From Spirogloea muscicola (lineage: Eukaryota; Streptophyta; Zygnematophyceae; Spirogloeales; Spirogloeaceae): DNA of 64,000 bases. Of the stretch, positions 21,215 through 33,419 are shown piece by piece; position 1 is the first letter of the stretch; each line of letters begins with the position of its first letter. The notes under the pieces are model-generated. The model was not told where the DNA came from. It saw only the letters and a program-made list of their open reading frames with translations, and ran no database searches. Location of the stretch: assembly GCA_009602725.1 (NCBI GenBank), contig WELB01000245.1:67047-131046 (forward strand). The letters are read 5' to 3'. Both the position numbers and the translations under genes were made by a program.

Positions 21215-22489
21215 ATGGCTGCCTCGCCGAGGTTCCTGCTCGCGGCCGTTCTCGTGCTCGCGCTTGCTGCCGCCGCCTCGGTCGATGCCAAGAAGCCCAA
21301 GCTGACCTTCAACGCCGGCGATCCCACCAAGGGCATGCACGGCTTCAACGCCTTCGGCGTCATAGCCGGCCACCACCCTCCTGGCGTTGGCCACCACCCG
21401 CCAGGTGCCCCACCCCCCCCCCCCTCTCCCCTCATGCCCCTTCCCCTGTCAGACCGAAGTCGTCTCGCCTTGACGGGCGACGCGCCAGCTGCTGCCTTTT
21501 AGCCGTTTTACTTTGAAGAGTTTGGGAATGTCCACATTGCTTCTTGTCAGATGGCCTTTCCACAGTGGCCGCAGTCTCCTGCTAGTCCTGGTGGCAGCTG
21601 TCATGTCATTTACTCTGCCGTTAGAGGATCTGGCTTGGAGTCGACATGGCCCTGCTGCTTGCGTGGTCTGCCAGCTGTAGCTGACATCCCGCCTTACTTG
21701 CCTACACCGCCCTTGGCATTGCTCGTTGCAGGCACGGGCCACCACCCCAACAAGTTTGGCCACAAGAACTGCAACAAGAACGCGTCCATCTGCCTCGATC
21801 CCCGATACAACCCCGTCTTCTCTCCCACTTGCTGCAGGTGAACATCTTACCCACCTCAACCAATGGCTTACCTTTCAACCATCCAGACATGAAGAAGCCA
21901 GTGTGTCCTCTTCGCATATGTCCGTTGGCCAGATCCTAGACTCCCACCGCCCCTCGTGTTGCGCTGTAGCCTATTATCCACAAGATTCACAAGATGCTAC
22001 TTGTGTGATGAAAAGTTCAACTACTGGTCTGTAGACAAGTCCAAATATTGTCAGCTAGTGTGGCAGACCTCTTAATACCTTTTGCATTACTGCCGAACGT
22101 AGGAGCTGAATCTTGGACGGAGTCAAGGTTGTGTCTTGACTAGCTATCGCCACTCTCCGCCGGTGGAAAGTATTTTGTGCGGGAGTTTCTTCGTCTGTGT
22201 CCTGTCTGTTTTGTCCGCCCTGTCCTGTCTGTCCTCCCTTTCTTTGCCATGTACCCTTATACCTCCCCCCTCTCTGTGTGTATGCAGTAAGTCATGCGTG
22301 GACACGTCCACATCGCTCACCAACTGCGGTTTCTGCTTCAACGTGTGCGGCTTTGGCCTGACTTGCTGCAATGGTACCTGCTCGAACCTGCTCGTGGATG
22401 TCAACAACTGTGGCAAGTGCGGCATTAAGTGCGTGCCGGACGCGACGCACCCGGTTCCCACCTGCCAGTTTGGTATCTGCAATTACTAA
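21215..22489 (+). CDS. Secreted cysteine-rich STIG1-like protein
   Basis: Three exons, 21215-21404, 21732-21837 and 22288-22489, give 165 aa. Residues 1-25 (FLLAAVLVLALAAAASVDA) form a signal peptide. A His/Pro/Gly segment (HHPPGVGHHPPG, HHPNKFGHKNCNKN) precedes the Cys-rich domain. That domain has CCSKSCVDTSTSLTNCGFC, VCGFGLTCCNGTCSNLLVDV and NNCGKCGIKC, ending CQFGICNY, the spacing of the Stig1 family (CCNxxCVxLxxDxxNCGxCG repeated). Land-plant STIG1 acts in the apoplast in pollen-stigma secretion and binds lipids and receptor kinases; the role in this organism is unknown. The upstream CACGTG cluster may regulate it. Confidence 0.85.
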
Positions 22490-23942
22490 GTGGAGGAGGT
22501 GAGAGGTGGTGGCGAGCCAAGCTTTGGGCAGCTCTCGCACTTGGCCGAAGGTCTTGGGCAAGGGCGGGCAGTGGCTATGGTGGCCTTTGGCAGGCTGGCG
22601 GAAGAGGAGGATCAAGTCTCACATCTGGCACGCTGATCATGTGAGACACTGCACCTGTGGGAAGACGGGAGCAAGCAAAAAGTGGGGGGCGGAGGTTGGA
22701 GGGAGTTGGCTGGCACAAGGATGGTGTGAGGAAGGAGGTCAGTCTGACGTCAGAGGCTTACTGTGGCGGCGGCGGTGGACTATCTCCTCACCAACCTGGC
22801 TGCATGCTGTGTCTGGCACCTCACCTCCCGCGCTCGCGCTTTCTTTTTTTCCGATGACTAGACTAGGATCACGGCTCTCGCTCTCCATGGCACGTCGGTG
22901 GCAGCATAATAAAGATGGGCGCCAGGCATGGCCGGCGGCCATTGGCTGCACGGTTGTGCCTGCCAAACATGTGGAAAGGGGCAGACGCCGCCGCCCTCCT
23001 CTCTCTGAGGTGGGCTGGCGTCATGACCCCGCTCATGGGCGCCCGCTTAGCTTCTTCTCGTAGCAAGTTGTCTTAGGAGTCGTAGTAGCGCCCCATTCTC
23101 TGCTGGACCTCTTGTGGCATGCGCCGCTTGGCGCCTGTCCTGCCGCCTGTAGTTCGTGTGGCGTGCTGGCTGCCAGGTGGCTCTGAACTGTTGCATGGTC
23201 CTCTTCCCAGCCTGATGTATTTATCAGCCTATTTATTCTCTTCGCTGGTCCTACTCTGGTGTATGATCACATGTCTGCCATCGGTTGCAAGCACACATAC
23301 ATGGGTTGCATTGCTATCTTATCCTCAGATTGTCATGAATGTCAAATGTGTGGGATGATCTGGTTCTTGGAGGTTTGTGAATCTGGGGTAAGTACTATGT
23401 ATATCGGTTTGTTAATAGGAAACACTACGGTATAACAGTCCGGTCTTTTGTCTCAATCTCATTTGGGAAGCTTGAAAATTGCTTGCCTAGTCTCCTACAG
23501 TGGCAGTGTCAAAGTACCCTCGCAGTTTGCAAACAGGCATTGTAAGCAATAACAAGTTGCGAGTTAACAAGGACTACACACTCCCACATCTTCCAGACGT
23601 AGAAGCTTGCCAATTCTGGATCCCTTTGCTGGCGGGTAAGGAACAGTACATTGCAAACTGTACATAGCTAGACAACAAATGTACGAGCCCTTGTACTCTA
23701 GTGATCACGCAGTCAGTATTGAGTGAGGCAAGGCTGCAACAAGCTAAAATGACACAGTAGGTGTTAGACTTAATTTTGATCATGTGACAGTAAATGGACC
23801 CCCACAGTTCATAAGACGGCCACCACATGCGACCTGCTTGTAGCAGAAGCTCGCGTAATAGCAGTCACAGACACAGAGGTAAGCTATAGTATTGACATGC
23901 CATGGAGGGACCTCATAACGCAGCCCGGCACTGGCTGTTGCA
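22490..23942. other. Intergenic, no gene seen
   Basis: Includes the 3' UTR of the STIG1-like gene (an AATAAA-like CATAATAAAG at about 22907) and then featureless DNA up to the stop of the minus-strand deacetylase gene. Confidence 0.6.
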
Positions 23943-26900
23943 TCACGCGCCATTGAGCTGATCAATGATGTGACAGAGGACGCGGAAACCCTGCTGAAAG
24001 TCGGACAGCAGGCAGTACTCATTGCGCGCGTGGTATGTTGCCATAACGCCTGCCGCCAAGATGCACAAGCTTGGCGTAGTCAGTTGGCAGGGACACTCTG
24101 GACCGCTGCCTTTCCATGGTGGAACCCTTGCCATTCTTAGTTTGATGGCAGGCGGCAATCAACAACCCAAAAATAATGACAGTTCACAAAGTTGCATCGT
24201 TAAGGTTGCAATGTTGCGAAGTTGCAAAGGTGACCGTTCACTGTAATGGTAATGGGAGTGGTTTCTGCGCTGGCTGGATCAGTGCTTAGATTGGCAGGTC
24301 CTGTGGTACTGCAGTCGGGTGGAAAGTTACGAGGCAAAGGTGAGGCCTTGGCCAGATTGCAGTGCTTGGCAGGCGGAGCTCACCATAGCCAACAGTCTGG
24401 ACGTCGAAGCCGGCGTCCTGGAGCTCGCGGATGAGTGGGAGCGAGCCGGTTATGGAGTAGGGCGCAACGTGGCCTACGACCGCCTCGGTCGCCGCGCACA
24501 GCGCCTTGAACCCCGGCGAGTCGAGGCGGCACGCCACGCCCGACATCTGCACCTCCTCAAACTCGATGCTCACCCTGCCAGTCAGCCAATGCGTCCCCAC
24601 TGAACGTCAAGCCAGGCCCAAAACACTAATTCCTCTATGTCTATACCTGGCAGTGGAGGTTGCACACTTGCAAAATCTAAGGTGCTCTTCGACTGAGGAC
24701 ATGCAGAGAAGGGGAGGCAGGTGAAGAGAGGGCGACAGAAAGTGAGGCAGAGAGGAGGGGCAAGAGGATCGCGCTGAGAGGAAGAGGAGATCTCGCTGAG
24801 AAAGTAGAGGGTGAGAGGGAGGGCAGCAGCATGTAAAGCTCGGCTTGGTGCGCAGTACGCTCTCTTGTAGAGTTAGCAAGCCGCATCATGAAAGAGTGCT
24901 AATGGCCAAATAAGAAGAGAATTAGCGCAGCTGCACCTTCCGCGCAGGTCCTCGTCTGGGAGGTCGTAGCGAGAGCACGGCCCCCGGGTTGCGAGCTTGT
25001 CCAAGTCGGCGTCGATGTCCTCCACGTAACCAGTGACCCTTTTCACCACTTCAGCGGTGCTGGGCCACAACAAGAGCAGATTTCTGCATGCTTCAGAATA
25101 GCTGCTGTTATCATCAAAACAGAATGTGTTTCTTGCACTCAGAAGCAAGAGTTCTTGTTTGATAATGTGGAAGCGCTCTTATGCTTTAGCAAACAGTCTA
25201 AGTTGCTGATATTCTCTCTAACGCAGCTACTTTTCAAGCAACTTGACTGCCGAGCAGCCTCAAGTCTCCTGGCATGAAGGCACCTGTAGAATGGCGTGAT
25301 GCGGCAGTCGCCTGAGATGGTGCACTCGCCAGGGATCTGGTTGATGCTCCCGCCAGGGTCTGCGCATCATACATCAGAGTACCAATGCCTTGAACTTAAC
25401 ATGTCACTGAAAAGCGCAGCAGGTAACAAGAAAACAACAATGCACTATGTCAGTCCAACTAATTTCCATTTGCATCTGAGCAACATCCGGCAGGCGGACG
25501 ACCGGCTCCGCATGCTCTTGCGTGTCTCGCAGGAAGCTAGCTGCGGCAGTGCCACGCACAGCTCCACTGGGTGGGCTTCATTGTGGACGGCGTGGCAAAG
25601 CCGTAGCGCGCCTCCTCGGCGTGTGGCGGGAAGTCTGCATAGAAGCGACGCTGGACCTCCACCAGGGCCTCCATAGCCAGCTCCAGTGGGTTGATTGCCT
25701 GACGGGACAGTGAGCCAACAAAGAAGAGATTTAATTTTGTTGACTACATATGCAATTCTCTGGACACAATCAACACTAATAGCGGCAATTGCAGTGGCGT
25801 AACAAGCACCTGAGCTTATGAAAAATATCCAATCCAAAAATTAGACACTGAACCCAATTACGGAAATCAACCACACATGTAGGGATCAAGCCTTAGTGGC
25901 AGGATGAAGCTGATTGTGAGGACAAAGCTTGGCGCTGGTAGCACCACGGGCGCCAGATAGTTGCAGTCACTTGGATCGCGAGGGGCATGGTGGGGCTCGG
26001 CGGCGGAGGGCAATGTCCACCTTGTGAGGGAGGCCCGAGTGGAAGAGCTTGCCGGACGCCCGCAACGTCCAGGCGGCCATGCCGCCGGTGCCGATGCACG
26101 GCTGCTTGTCCGCAACGTCCACCCAGAAGCTGCTCCGCGCGAGCCACATCGCCAGCAAATGGTAGGTGAAGTGAGTCATGGAGAGACGCTGTGTGTCCAT
26201 GAATCTGCATCAAAGAGCTTCTAGCTGACACGAAGAAGGTGGCAGGCAGAGGCGAAGGAGGATGCCGGTTTTGTGAACTAGCTCGCTCACACACATGAAG
26301 TGCTATATCAGGATGGGCATGTGACAAGCGGAGGAGGTGACACTAAGTGACACTAAGTGACACTAAGTGCAATGACACAGATTAGTGGAAGGGGGGGGAG
26401 AGAAGCAAAGGAAGAGGAAGGAGCACGAGAGCAGAGGATGCGATGTAAGGAGGGAGGGAGGGAGGGAGGACGGGGGTTTAGGGATGGGGAGGGGGTTTGG
26501 TGGTCTCACACAGGGCCAGCCTTGAGCTTGTCCAGCAGCCCGTCCCTAACCATGGCATCGATACCGACGCCGAGCGCCGACGAGTTCTCCTCGTTGGCTA
26601 TGAATACGCCGACGACGCTCGGGTGCAGGGCGGGCCGCTCCTCGGCGAGCTGCCGGAAGAGCTCGGTGACAAGTGCCACGTGGCCGAGGCAGTCGGTCGT
26701 GCCGCGGCCGCGTAGCTTGTCGCCCTCCACGCTCAGCGCAAACGGGTCAAAGTCCTGGAGTAAGTCGTGTGCAGTTTCAGGACAAGCAACGATTGGCAAT
26801 CAGTCGAGTGTAGCTTCCCATGATGGCCAAGCAATGCCAATTTGTTCAGACTGATCTCGTCTACAACTACTTTTGTGCTTCTGTGCTGACTGCCATCTTG

Positions 26901-27976
26901 CTGCCTAAATTTGCTCATAAAAGTCATAACAGGTAATACTGAAATATACAATGTCATGGAGTCAACTGCTATTTAGCAAATACATAGCAACAGCGACTGA
27001 CATTGACACAATGCCAGCAGCGGCCAAGCAACCAAGGCCGCGGAGCTGTGGACTCTCAAGTTGCAGCTTTGATATGAGAGCGTGAGACAAGGGCGGCAAC
27101 GTGGCAGGGCTCAGGGGCCGGTGGTTTAGGGTTTAGGGGTAGGGTTCGGGTTCAGATTTAGGGTTAGGGTTTGGGAGCACACCCAGTCGTCTGGGTTGGC
27201 GGTGACGACGTCGAGGTGGCAGCCGACGAACGAGATGACGCGGTCGGGGTCGTCGCCAGGGTACTCGACGATGATGTTCCCCCGGCCCTCGGCGTAGGCC
27301 ACGTGGCGCAGCCGCAGCGGGCCTCCCTCCTCCTCACTGCGGCAAGCAGCCAGACGCAGCCTCAGCCGCTGCCTCTGCTGCCGCCGCTGCCGCCGACGAC
27401 ATTGCTGCAACGGAGAACGCCCTCTGGCAGAGTTCTTGTACCTAAGTAAGCACCTTGTGAAGCTAATTGACGGAGAATTAAACGACAAATTTTTAAAGAA
27501 CAGAGCGTACCTGTCATACTGCATCGAGTTCGTATTCGAGTCTGAGAATTAATAATCTTGGTAATGGAGCTAATCTACCGGAAAAGTCTGATATTGAATT
27601 CCAAAGTCCACACTATGGAGCAGAGGCCTCGCCTGAGCGGCCTCAGGAGGTCGAGCACGTGGCGGCCGGCGCGGTCCTCCTTGGGCACGTTCTCCGGCGG
27701 GTTGTTCTGCGCGCAGCGGACTGGCAGTGAGCGACAGTGGCAGCAATGGTGGTGGCAGAAGCTGTGATAATTTGTCGTGGAAATGTCAGAAAGGACCATG
27801 GAAATTATCAGAGGACTAGTCAGTCAACAGAAATGGGGAGGGAGGAAAATGGGTCCTGACCCATCCAGGCATTCCGGTGCCCTTGCCTGCAGGTGCCGGG
27901 CCTCGCCGACGAGCTTGGCGAGCAGCGCCACGTAGCGGTCGTCGTCCAGCCGCAGGTCGGCGACGGGCCGGCCCAT
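23943..27976 (-). CDS. Acetylornithine deacetylase (M20 metallopeptidase family)
   Basis: Ten exons on the minus strand: 27976-27887, 27706-27633, 27336-27183, 26754-26510, 26129-26021, 25698-25560, 25359-25284, 25059-24937, 24574-24384 and 24049-23943. All phases agree and give 435 aa, close to the plant enzyme. Recognised blocks are NNPPENVPKEDRAGRHVLDL, GCHLDVVTANPDDW (first metal His and Asp), GRGTTDCLGHVALVTEL, FIANEENSS (catalytic Glu-Glu), ADKQPCIGTGGMAAW, LFHSGLPHK, ATPSTMKPTQWSYPGGSINQ, IPGECTISGD, RGPCSRYDLPDEDLRGR and MATYHARNEYCLL. It removes acetyl from N-acetylornithine in arginine synthesis. Introns 1 and 2 use GC donors. An upstream in-frame ATG at 28156 would add a 60-residue Ser/Arg/Ala-rich extension resembling a transit peptide. 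The promoter runs into the assembly gap. Confidence 0.93.
24715..24830 (-). repeat. Polypyrimidine (sense) tract in deacetylase intron 8
   Basis: Purine-rich on the plus strand (GAGGCAGAGAGGAGGGG...), so CT-rich on the transcribed sense strand. A similar tract lies at 26385-26485 in intron 4. Confidence 0.7.
27119..27178 (-). repeat. Telomere-like tract at the 5' end of deacetylase intron 3
   Basis: Plus strand GGTTTAGGGTTTAGGGGTAG and TTTAGGGTTAGGGTTTGGG; sense strand CCCAAACCCTAACCCTAAA, starting only a few nt after the donor at 27182. It matches degenerate plant telomere units. Confidence 0.8.
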
Positions 27977-28182
27977 CGCCGCCGCCGCCGCCGCCGCAAC
28001 CGGAGCGCGCCGCCGCCGCTGCTGCCCAGATGCAGCTGTCGTTGAGATGTTGAGGCGGAGAGCGTGTGCAGCCGCTGAGCTGGGCTGCGAGGATTTGCAC
28101 GAGATCGTGAATTGGCGGCGTGGGCTGGGGGTTGTCTCGAAGCTGCTGTCAGGCAAGGGGGGGGTAAGGGGGGGGGGGGGGG

Positions 28183-29108
28183 NNNNNNNNNNNNNNNNNN
28201 NNNNNNNNNNNNNNNNNNNNNNNNNNNNNNNNNNNNNNNNNNNNNNNNNNNNNNNNNNNNNNNNNNNNNNNNNNNNNNNNNNNNNNNNNNNNNNNNNNNN
28301 NNNNNNNNNNNNNNNNNNNNNNNNNNNNNNNNNNNNNNNNNNNNNNNNNNNNNNNNNNNNNNNNNNNNNNNNNNNNNNNNNNNNNNNNNNNNNNNNNNNN
28401 NNNNNNNNNNNNNNNNNNNNNNNNNNNNNNNNNNNNNNNNNNNNNNNNNNNNNNNNNNNNNNNNNNNNNNNNNNNNNNNNNNNNNNNNNNNNNNNNNNNN
28501 NNNNNNNNNNNNNNNNNNNNNNNNNNNNNNNNNNNNNNNNNNNNNNNNNNNNNNNNNNNNNNNNNNNNNNNNNNNNNNNNNNNNNNNNNNNNNNNNNNNN
28601 NNNNNNNNNNNNNNNNNNNNNNNNNNNNNNNNNNNNNNNNNNNNNNNNNNNNNNNNNNNNNNNNNNNNNNNNNNNNNNNNNNNNNNNNNNNNNNNNNNNN
28701 NNNNNNNNNNNNNNNNNNNNNNNNNNNNNNNNNNNNNNNNNNNNNNNNNNNNNNNNNNNNNNNNNNNNNNNNNNNNNNNNNNNNNNNNNNNNNNNNNNNN
28801 NNNNNNNNNNNNNNNNNNNNNNNNNNNNNNNNNNNNNNNNNNNNNNNNNNNNNNNNNNNNNNNNNNNNNNNNNNNNNNNNNNNNNNNNNNNNNNNNNNNN
28901 NNNNNNNNNNNNNNNNNNNNNNNNNNNNNNNNNNNNNNNNNNNNNNNNNNNNNNNNNNNNNNNNNNNNNNNNNNNNNNNNNNNNNNNNNNNNNNNNNNNN
29001 NNNNNNNNNNNNNNNNNNNNNNNNNNNNNNNNNNNNNNNNNNNNNNNNNNNNNNNNNNNNNNNNNNNNNNNNNNNNNNNNNNNNNNNNNNNNNNNNNNNN
29101 NNNNNNNN
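28183..29108. other. Assembly gap (926 N)
   Basis: Preceded by a poly-G run. It removes the 5' regions of two divergent genes: the deacetylase promoter and the start, including the expected P-loop, of the CobW-type gene. Confidence 1.
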
Positions 29109-29252
29109 CGGCGTGGCTGCGGCGCCGGCGACGCGGCAGCCGCGCCGCGTGCGCCGCCGGCGCTCTCGCGGCTTGTTACGTCGACTCTCTGGCTCTCTGG
29201 CGACGGCCATCAATGGCGCTCCTGCGTGTCAGGATGTGAGGCCAAGTCAGAC

Positions 29253-29302
29253 GGTGACGGTGACAGTGACGCTGCCGGTGACGGTGACGGTGACGGTGAC
29301 GG
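29253..29302 (+). repeat. GTGACG hexamer repeat
   Basis: About eight imperfect GACGGT/GACAGT units directly before the first visible exon of the CobW-type gene, in an intron. Confidence 0.85.
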
Positions 29303-29320
29303 CCGCGCGTCATTCTGCAG

Positions 29321-31759
29321 CACGTTTTGCGGAGCAAGGGCGGCCTGCGGATCGCGGTGCTGGTGGCGGAGTTTGCCGGCGCCGACCTCGACGGCCGCCT
29401 GCTCGAAACCTGGCGCCGCAGCGCCGCCCTGGGCCTGCCCCGCGTCGAGCTGGTGAACGGTGAGGCGGGGGTTTGATTCACCGCAACATCTCTTCCAATG
29501 CATAACTTTTGATAGGCTACTTGCGTGTGTAGTGCAGGGAAAGGCTGTAGAGGACACGTATACTGCTGGGAATGGCTAGGAAGGGCTTGTCAATCGTAGG
29601 GAAATGCTAGGAAAGGCTATGTTGAGGCTGTGCAAGGAAAGCCCATTCTTATCGGGAGCGGCGGTACTCAACACAGAGCACCATCTGGTAGAGGCAAGTC
29701 TTTCGGGGTCTGTGATGGCATTTAGTGTGGTTGATAATGTGGTCGCAAATGCATGAGCTGTGCAGGAGCAGATGCAACGAGCGTCACCCAGAAGCTGCGG
29801 GCGGCCGTGAGGAGCCTGGCGCAGAATCGCCGCAACTTCGACTACGTTCTGCTAGAGGTGAGAGCAAGCCTGTAAATGTACGCAGACATGCATTTATAAA
29901 ACCCGTCGCCAAATGGTGACATGACCGTCGCTTTTACTTGTGAACCTTGTGTATCGTCCAACTTGATACAAGCTCCTCAGCACTTTGTTGGCAAGACAAC
30001 ACGATTGTCCAGTTAAGATCAGTGCGGCTGAAGCCTTAAGAGCCTCAATTCTAATCTCAATTAGCATCCCTTATGTGCCGTTTCCAAGGTCTGAAGATGG
30101 ACTTTTCTTGACGTGCAGGCTTCTGGGCTGTCAGATCCCAGCCAGCTCGCGGCAGTGCTGGTGGAGGAGGGCGTCGAGGTCCGCGCGGTCGTCGCGCTCG
30201 TGGACGCGGAGGCCCTTGACGAGGCCCTCACCACAGAGGCCGGCGCCCGGCAGCTAGCCGCTGCCGACCTCGTCCTCATCAACAAGTTTGGCACCGCACA
30301 CGGTCCTTACATGTCCTGTCCGGGAGTTCGTCCACGACTGTCACAAAATTTGGCTAGTGTTAAGAACGAGCACTACCGGCTTATATCTGTACTGAGGCTG
30401 AACATCAAGGACTAGCTCAAGCCAGAGACCCATTGACCCCCAGCTGTGCTCATTCGGATATTGAGATACCTTTACATTAGATTGACAGGAGCAGCTTAAC
30501 TGTCATGTTAAGCTTAGCTTGTCCCTGCACTGCAGTTGTTGTGGTGCTGACTACTGCGTTTGAGCGGTCAGGTGCGACCTCCTCCCTCTGGGGGCCATCG
30601 CCGATGTCGAGGACCGAGTCGAGCAGGCGACGAGCGGAAGGGCGCAGGCCGTGCGGTGCCGCTTTGGCAACGTCCCACTTGAGCTCGTCATCGACATCGC
30701 TCCACTCTTACTGCCGCCGATGCCGACCGCAGTGGGCGGCAACAGAGGGGAGGGGTTCCTATCCCACGAGGCAACCTCGACGTTGACGACTGTGTTGAGG
30801 GCTCCCGCACTTCATTTTACTGCTGGAGCAGACAGACGACCATGGAAGGAGCGCGCCTCTATAGCAGGTACGGAAGTTCATATAATCTCAAGTCTCGCCA
30901 TCAGTAACAAAATCAAGATGATAACCTGAAGAACGCATCTTGCAGGGGCATTATACTGAGATTTGCGAGTTACCAATGGTAGGCCTGCAAGGGGTGGTGC
31001 ACATTGACAGCGTCACATCGGTCGTGTACCAGTCCGACCACCCTCTGCCGCTTCACGCCTTCCAAAACTTCCTGCTTCACGAGCTGCGTCCAGCACACGG
31101 ACTCCTGCGGAGCAAAGGGGTCCTCTGGTTCCACGAATGCAGGTGAGGGTACAGAGTAGACGGCTAATGGTGCACCTTAGCTACAGAGGTGTAAAATTCT
31201 CTTGCTGTGTACTTGGCACACTGCTGATCTTTTTCGGTAGGCAGATGCATCTATAGAAGCTCAATTATGGAATAATTGTGTGATAAATATCAACAAGTAC
31301 GTATCGTGTGCACAAGAGCGCAGGCAACTTCGCGCCGTCTTCCAAGGCTGCGGGAGGCAGAGGGCAGAGCTTCTCTTTGCTGGCGCGTGGGATGGCCCGC
31401 CGGGCTGCAGCCTTGTCCTCATCGGCCGGTCACGGCCCCACCTCGAGTCGCTGATGCGGTCTCTATCCAAGCTCCAGGAGGCCTGCAGCGGATCGGCCTC
31501 AGTCAAGGCTAAAGGCATTCCTCGCAAGGCTAGCGTTCCTCAAAGCCAACAAGACATACATGCGATTGTGGAAGATTGCAGCGTGCCGGAAGTCATCACC
31601 CAGAGTACAGTGGAATCTGATGAGATCGCGAGCACTGGGACAAATTCTGCGGCTGAAGCGACAGACAGCCAGTTTGAGGACGTTGCCTCGACTTTGAAGG
31701 CAGCCAAGGAGCTTGAGGAGAACCTGGCTGCTGACAAGATCTTCAAGGTGGCTCGGTAA
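29321..31759 (+). CDS. CobW/COG0523-type G3E GTPase family protein, 5' partial, CxCC motif absent
   Basis: Exons in phase: 29321-29459, 29766-29857, 30119-30285, 30572-30867, 30932-31142 and 31324-31759, about 446 codons; the N-terminus with the Walker A loop would lie in the gap. Blocks in family order are RIAVLVAEFAGADLDGRLL, RVELVNGADATSVTQKL, FDYVLLEASGLSDPSQLAAV, AVVALVDAEAL, DLVLINKCDLLP (NKxD-type base motif), LRSKGVLWFHE and SLVLIGRSRP, with a long acidic C-terminal tail. COG0523 proteins are metallochaperone GTPases; one branch serves zinc. Where the family has NGCxCC this protein has NG-ADAT at the same spacing, so the metal-binding cysteines are gone. The acceptor before 30932 (CTGAAG) is weak; the stronger TGCAG at 30945 would break the frame. 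Confidence 0.8.
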
Positions 31760-33330
31760 TCGCTGGGTACCTGCTAGTGGCTAACTTAGCAGACTGAACA
31801 AATCGGGAATTTGGACAAAGTGAATCGATAGAGCTCAGTGAAGTGTAGAAATGACAAAATTACATAGTGCCTGCCTGACCACAGTGCAATGACCTTTTCC
31901 AGGTTGCAGCCTCTACAGGATCCATTGTACGCTTTGGCCTCTGTAGTGACCCTCTGAAGGGTTTGATTGAGGTCAGCTATTGTGCTTATTGTTGGTCCAC
32001 ATCCAAATCTTTGACTGCATGTGTGCAATCTTTAATATGTGAGAATCGTCTCCGTTTGGCTTCAATAGGCTAACTGCATGTAACCGAGTCTGCCTACTTG
32101 GCTGTTGTGGTTTGCGATCAGTAACAAGTTTCTGTCACTTGGGCTTGTAGGATACCCTCAACTCGTTATTGATGACCTCTATAAATGAGACAGGAAAACT
32201 GTTTGTAAGTGGCATGCTCACTGCAGAGACTGGTAAGCAAATTCAGTTGACACAGGGTAACTTAATTACCATTATGAATTACGAATTGACATTTGTACGG
32301 CCGCACAATGCTTTGTGGAGTAGGCACCAAAAGCATCGTGATTCTAATGTGCTAGTTTCCTTGAAGTGCCTATCAAGCACAGTCCTCCGTAGGTACCTAG
32401 AGATGCTGTATGGGTGTGAAGCTATTACTCTGTCTTGGCTCTGTTGCAGGTTTGATTGCTCAAGTGGCCTTAGCAATGGGTGCTGATATCCAGGAGATGT
32501 CAAGTGTGATCCGGTCCAGTGGGCAAAGGGTCCTCACTAGAGCAAAGAGAGACATCTGCTACTGCAGGTACTCTACAAATATGCATCACAATGAAGAGTC
32601 CCTAACGTTGAGATCGTGCCTAGCTTGCTTGTCCTTGTCCTTAGACAGGCTCCTCATTGTTGTTACAAGTACATCACCCATTACTGAGCAGCATGCATCA
32701 CAACCTGCATACTGAAGTTTCTGCAAGTGCTCAACTGATGCAGATGCGACATCTCACCTCATATGTTTCACAAGCCTCACCAAGGATCAGGTGTCTAGCT
32801 AGATTGAGATGAAGAGTCCATAATGGACATGCTTTAGAAACAACATTCAAGAGATACGTGCTGTATCTTACACTGTTAGTACATTCTTCTTGTGCTTGAT
32901 ACAGAGAGATGAGATAAGTGCCTGCTAGAGTGGGTATTCACTGTAGTAGCAGACTCGTCAGTGACACTATATCATGTGACTTGGATGCTTGTTGTCTGCC
33001 GTCTGAATCATGGGGCTGCGACCAGTATACAGCGTTGAACATTCTGAAGGGCCTGATGGACTCAGTTGAGAGGCATACTGGCAGATGAACGACTCGGCTC
33101 GTCCGGCAAAAGTGCCAACAGTGCAGTGCAATGCTGTCGCTCTCGATCTAGACTTAGGACGATGACGCAGTGAGGATCAGGTGATTAAGTGCAGTATTCA
33201 AGGCACTAGATAGAGGCGGCCTCCTGCGATCTATAAAGACTACTGCTATCGACATCCATCTTCCTCTACACGGACTCTAGCACTCCCCCAGGCCTAGACA
33301 AGGTAGCTATAATGGCAGCCACTTAGTCAG
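31760..33330. other. Intergenic, no gene recognised
   Basis: A frame at 32410-32715 (GLIAQVALAMGADIQEMSSV) follows a plausible acceptor but has no recognisable family or partner exon. Nothing else is supported. Confidence 0.5.
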
Positions 33331-33419
33331 TGAGTTGTGGGGCGCCCTCGAGCATGCTTTCACTCGGGGCAGACTGAACGCTCAAGTCCATTCGGGCCCA
33401 GTTCCTTGACTGGCCGTCC

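Noticed and set aside
28047-29456. Long open frames spanning the N gap on both strands
   Set aside because: They are open only because N codons cannot be stops. The flanks belong to other exons.
32410-32715. Frame with GLIAQVALAMGADIQEM after a plausible splice acceptor
   Set aside because: No family recognised and no upstream partner exon found; kept only as a note.
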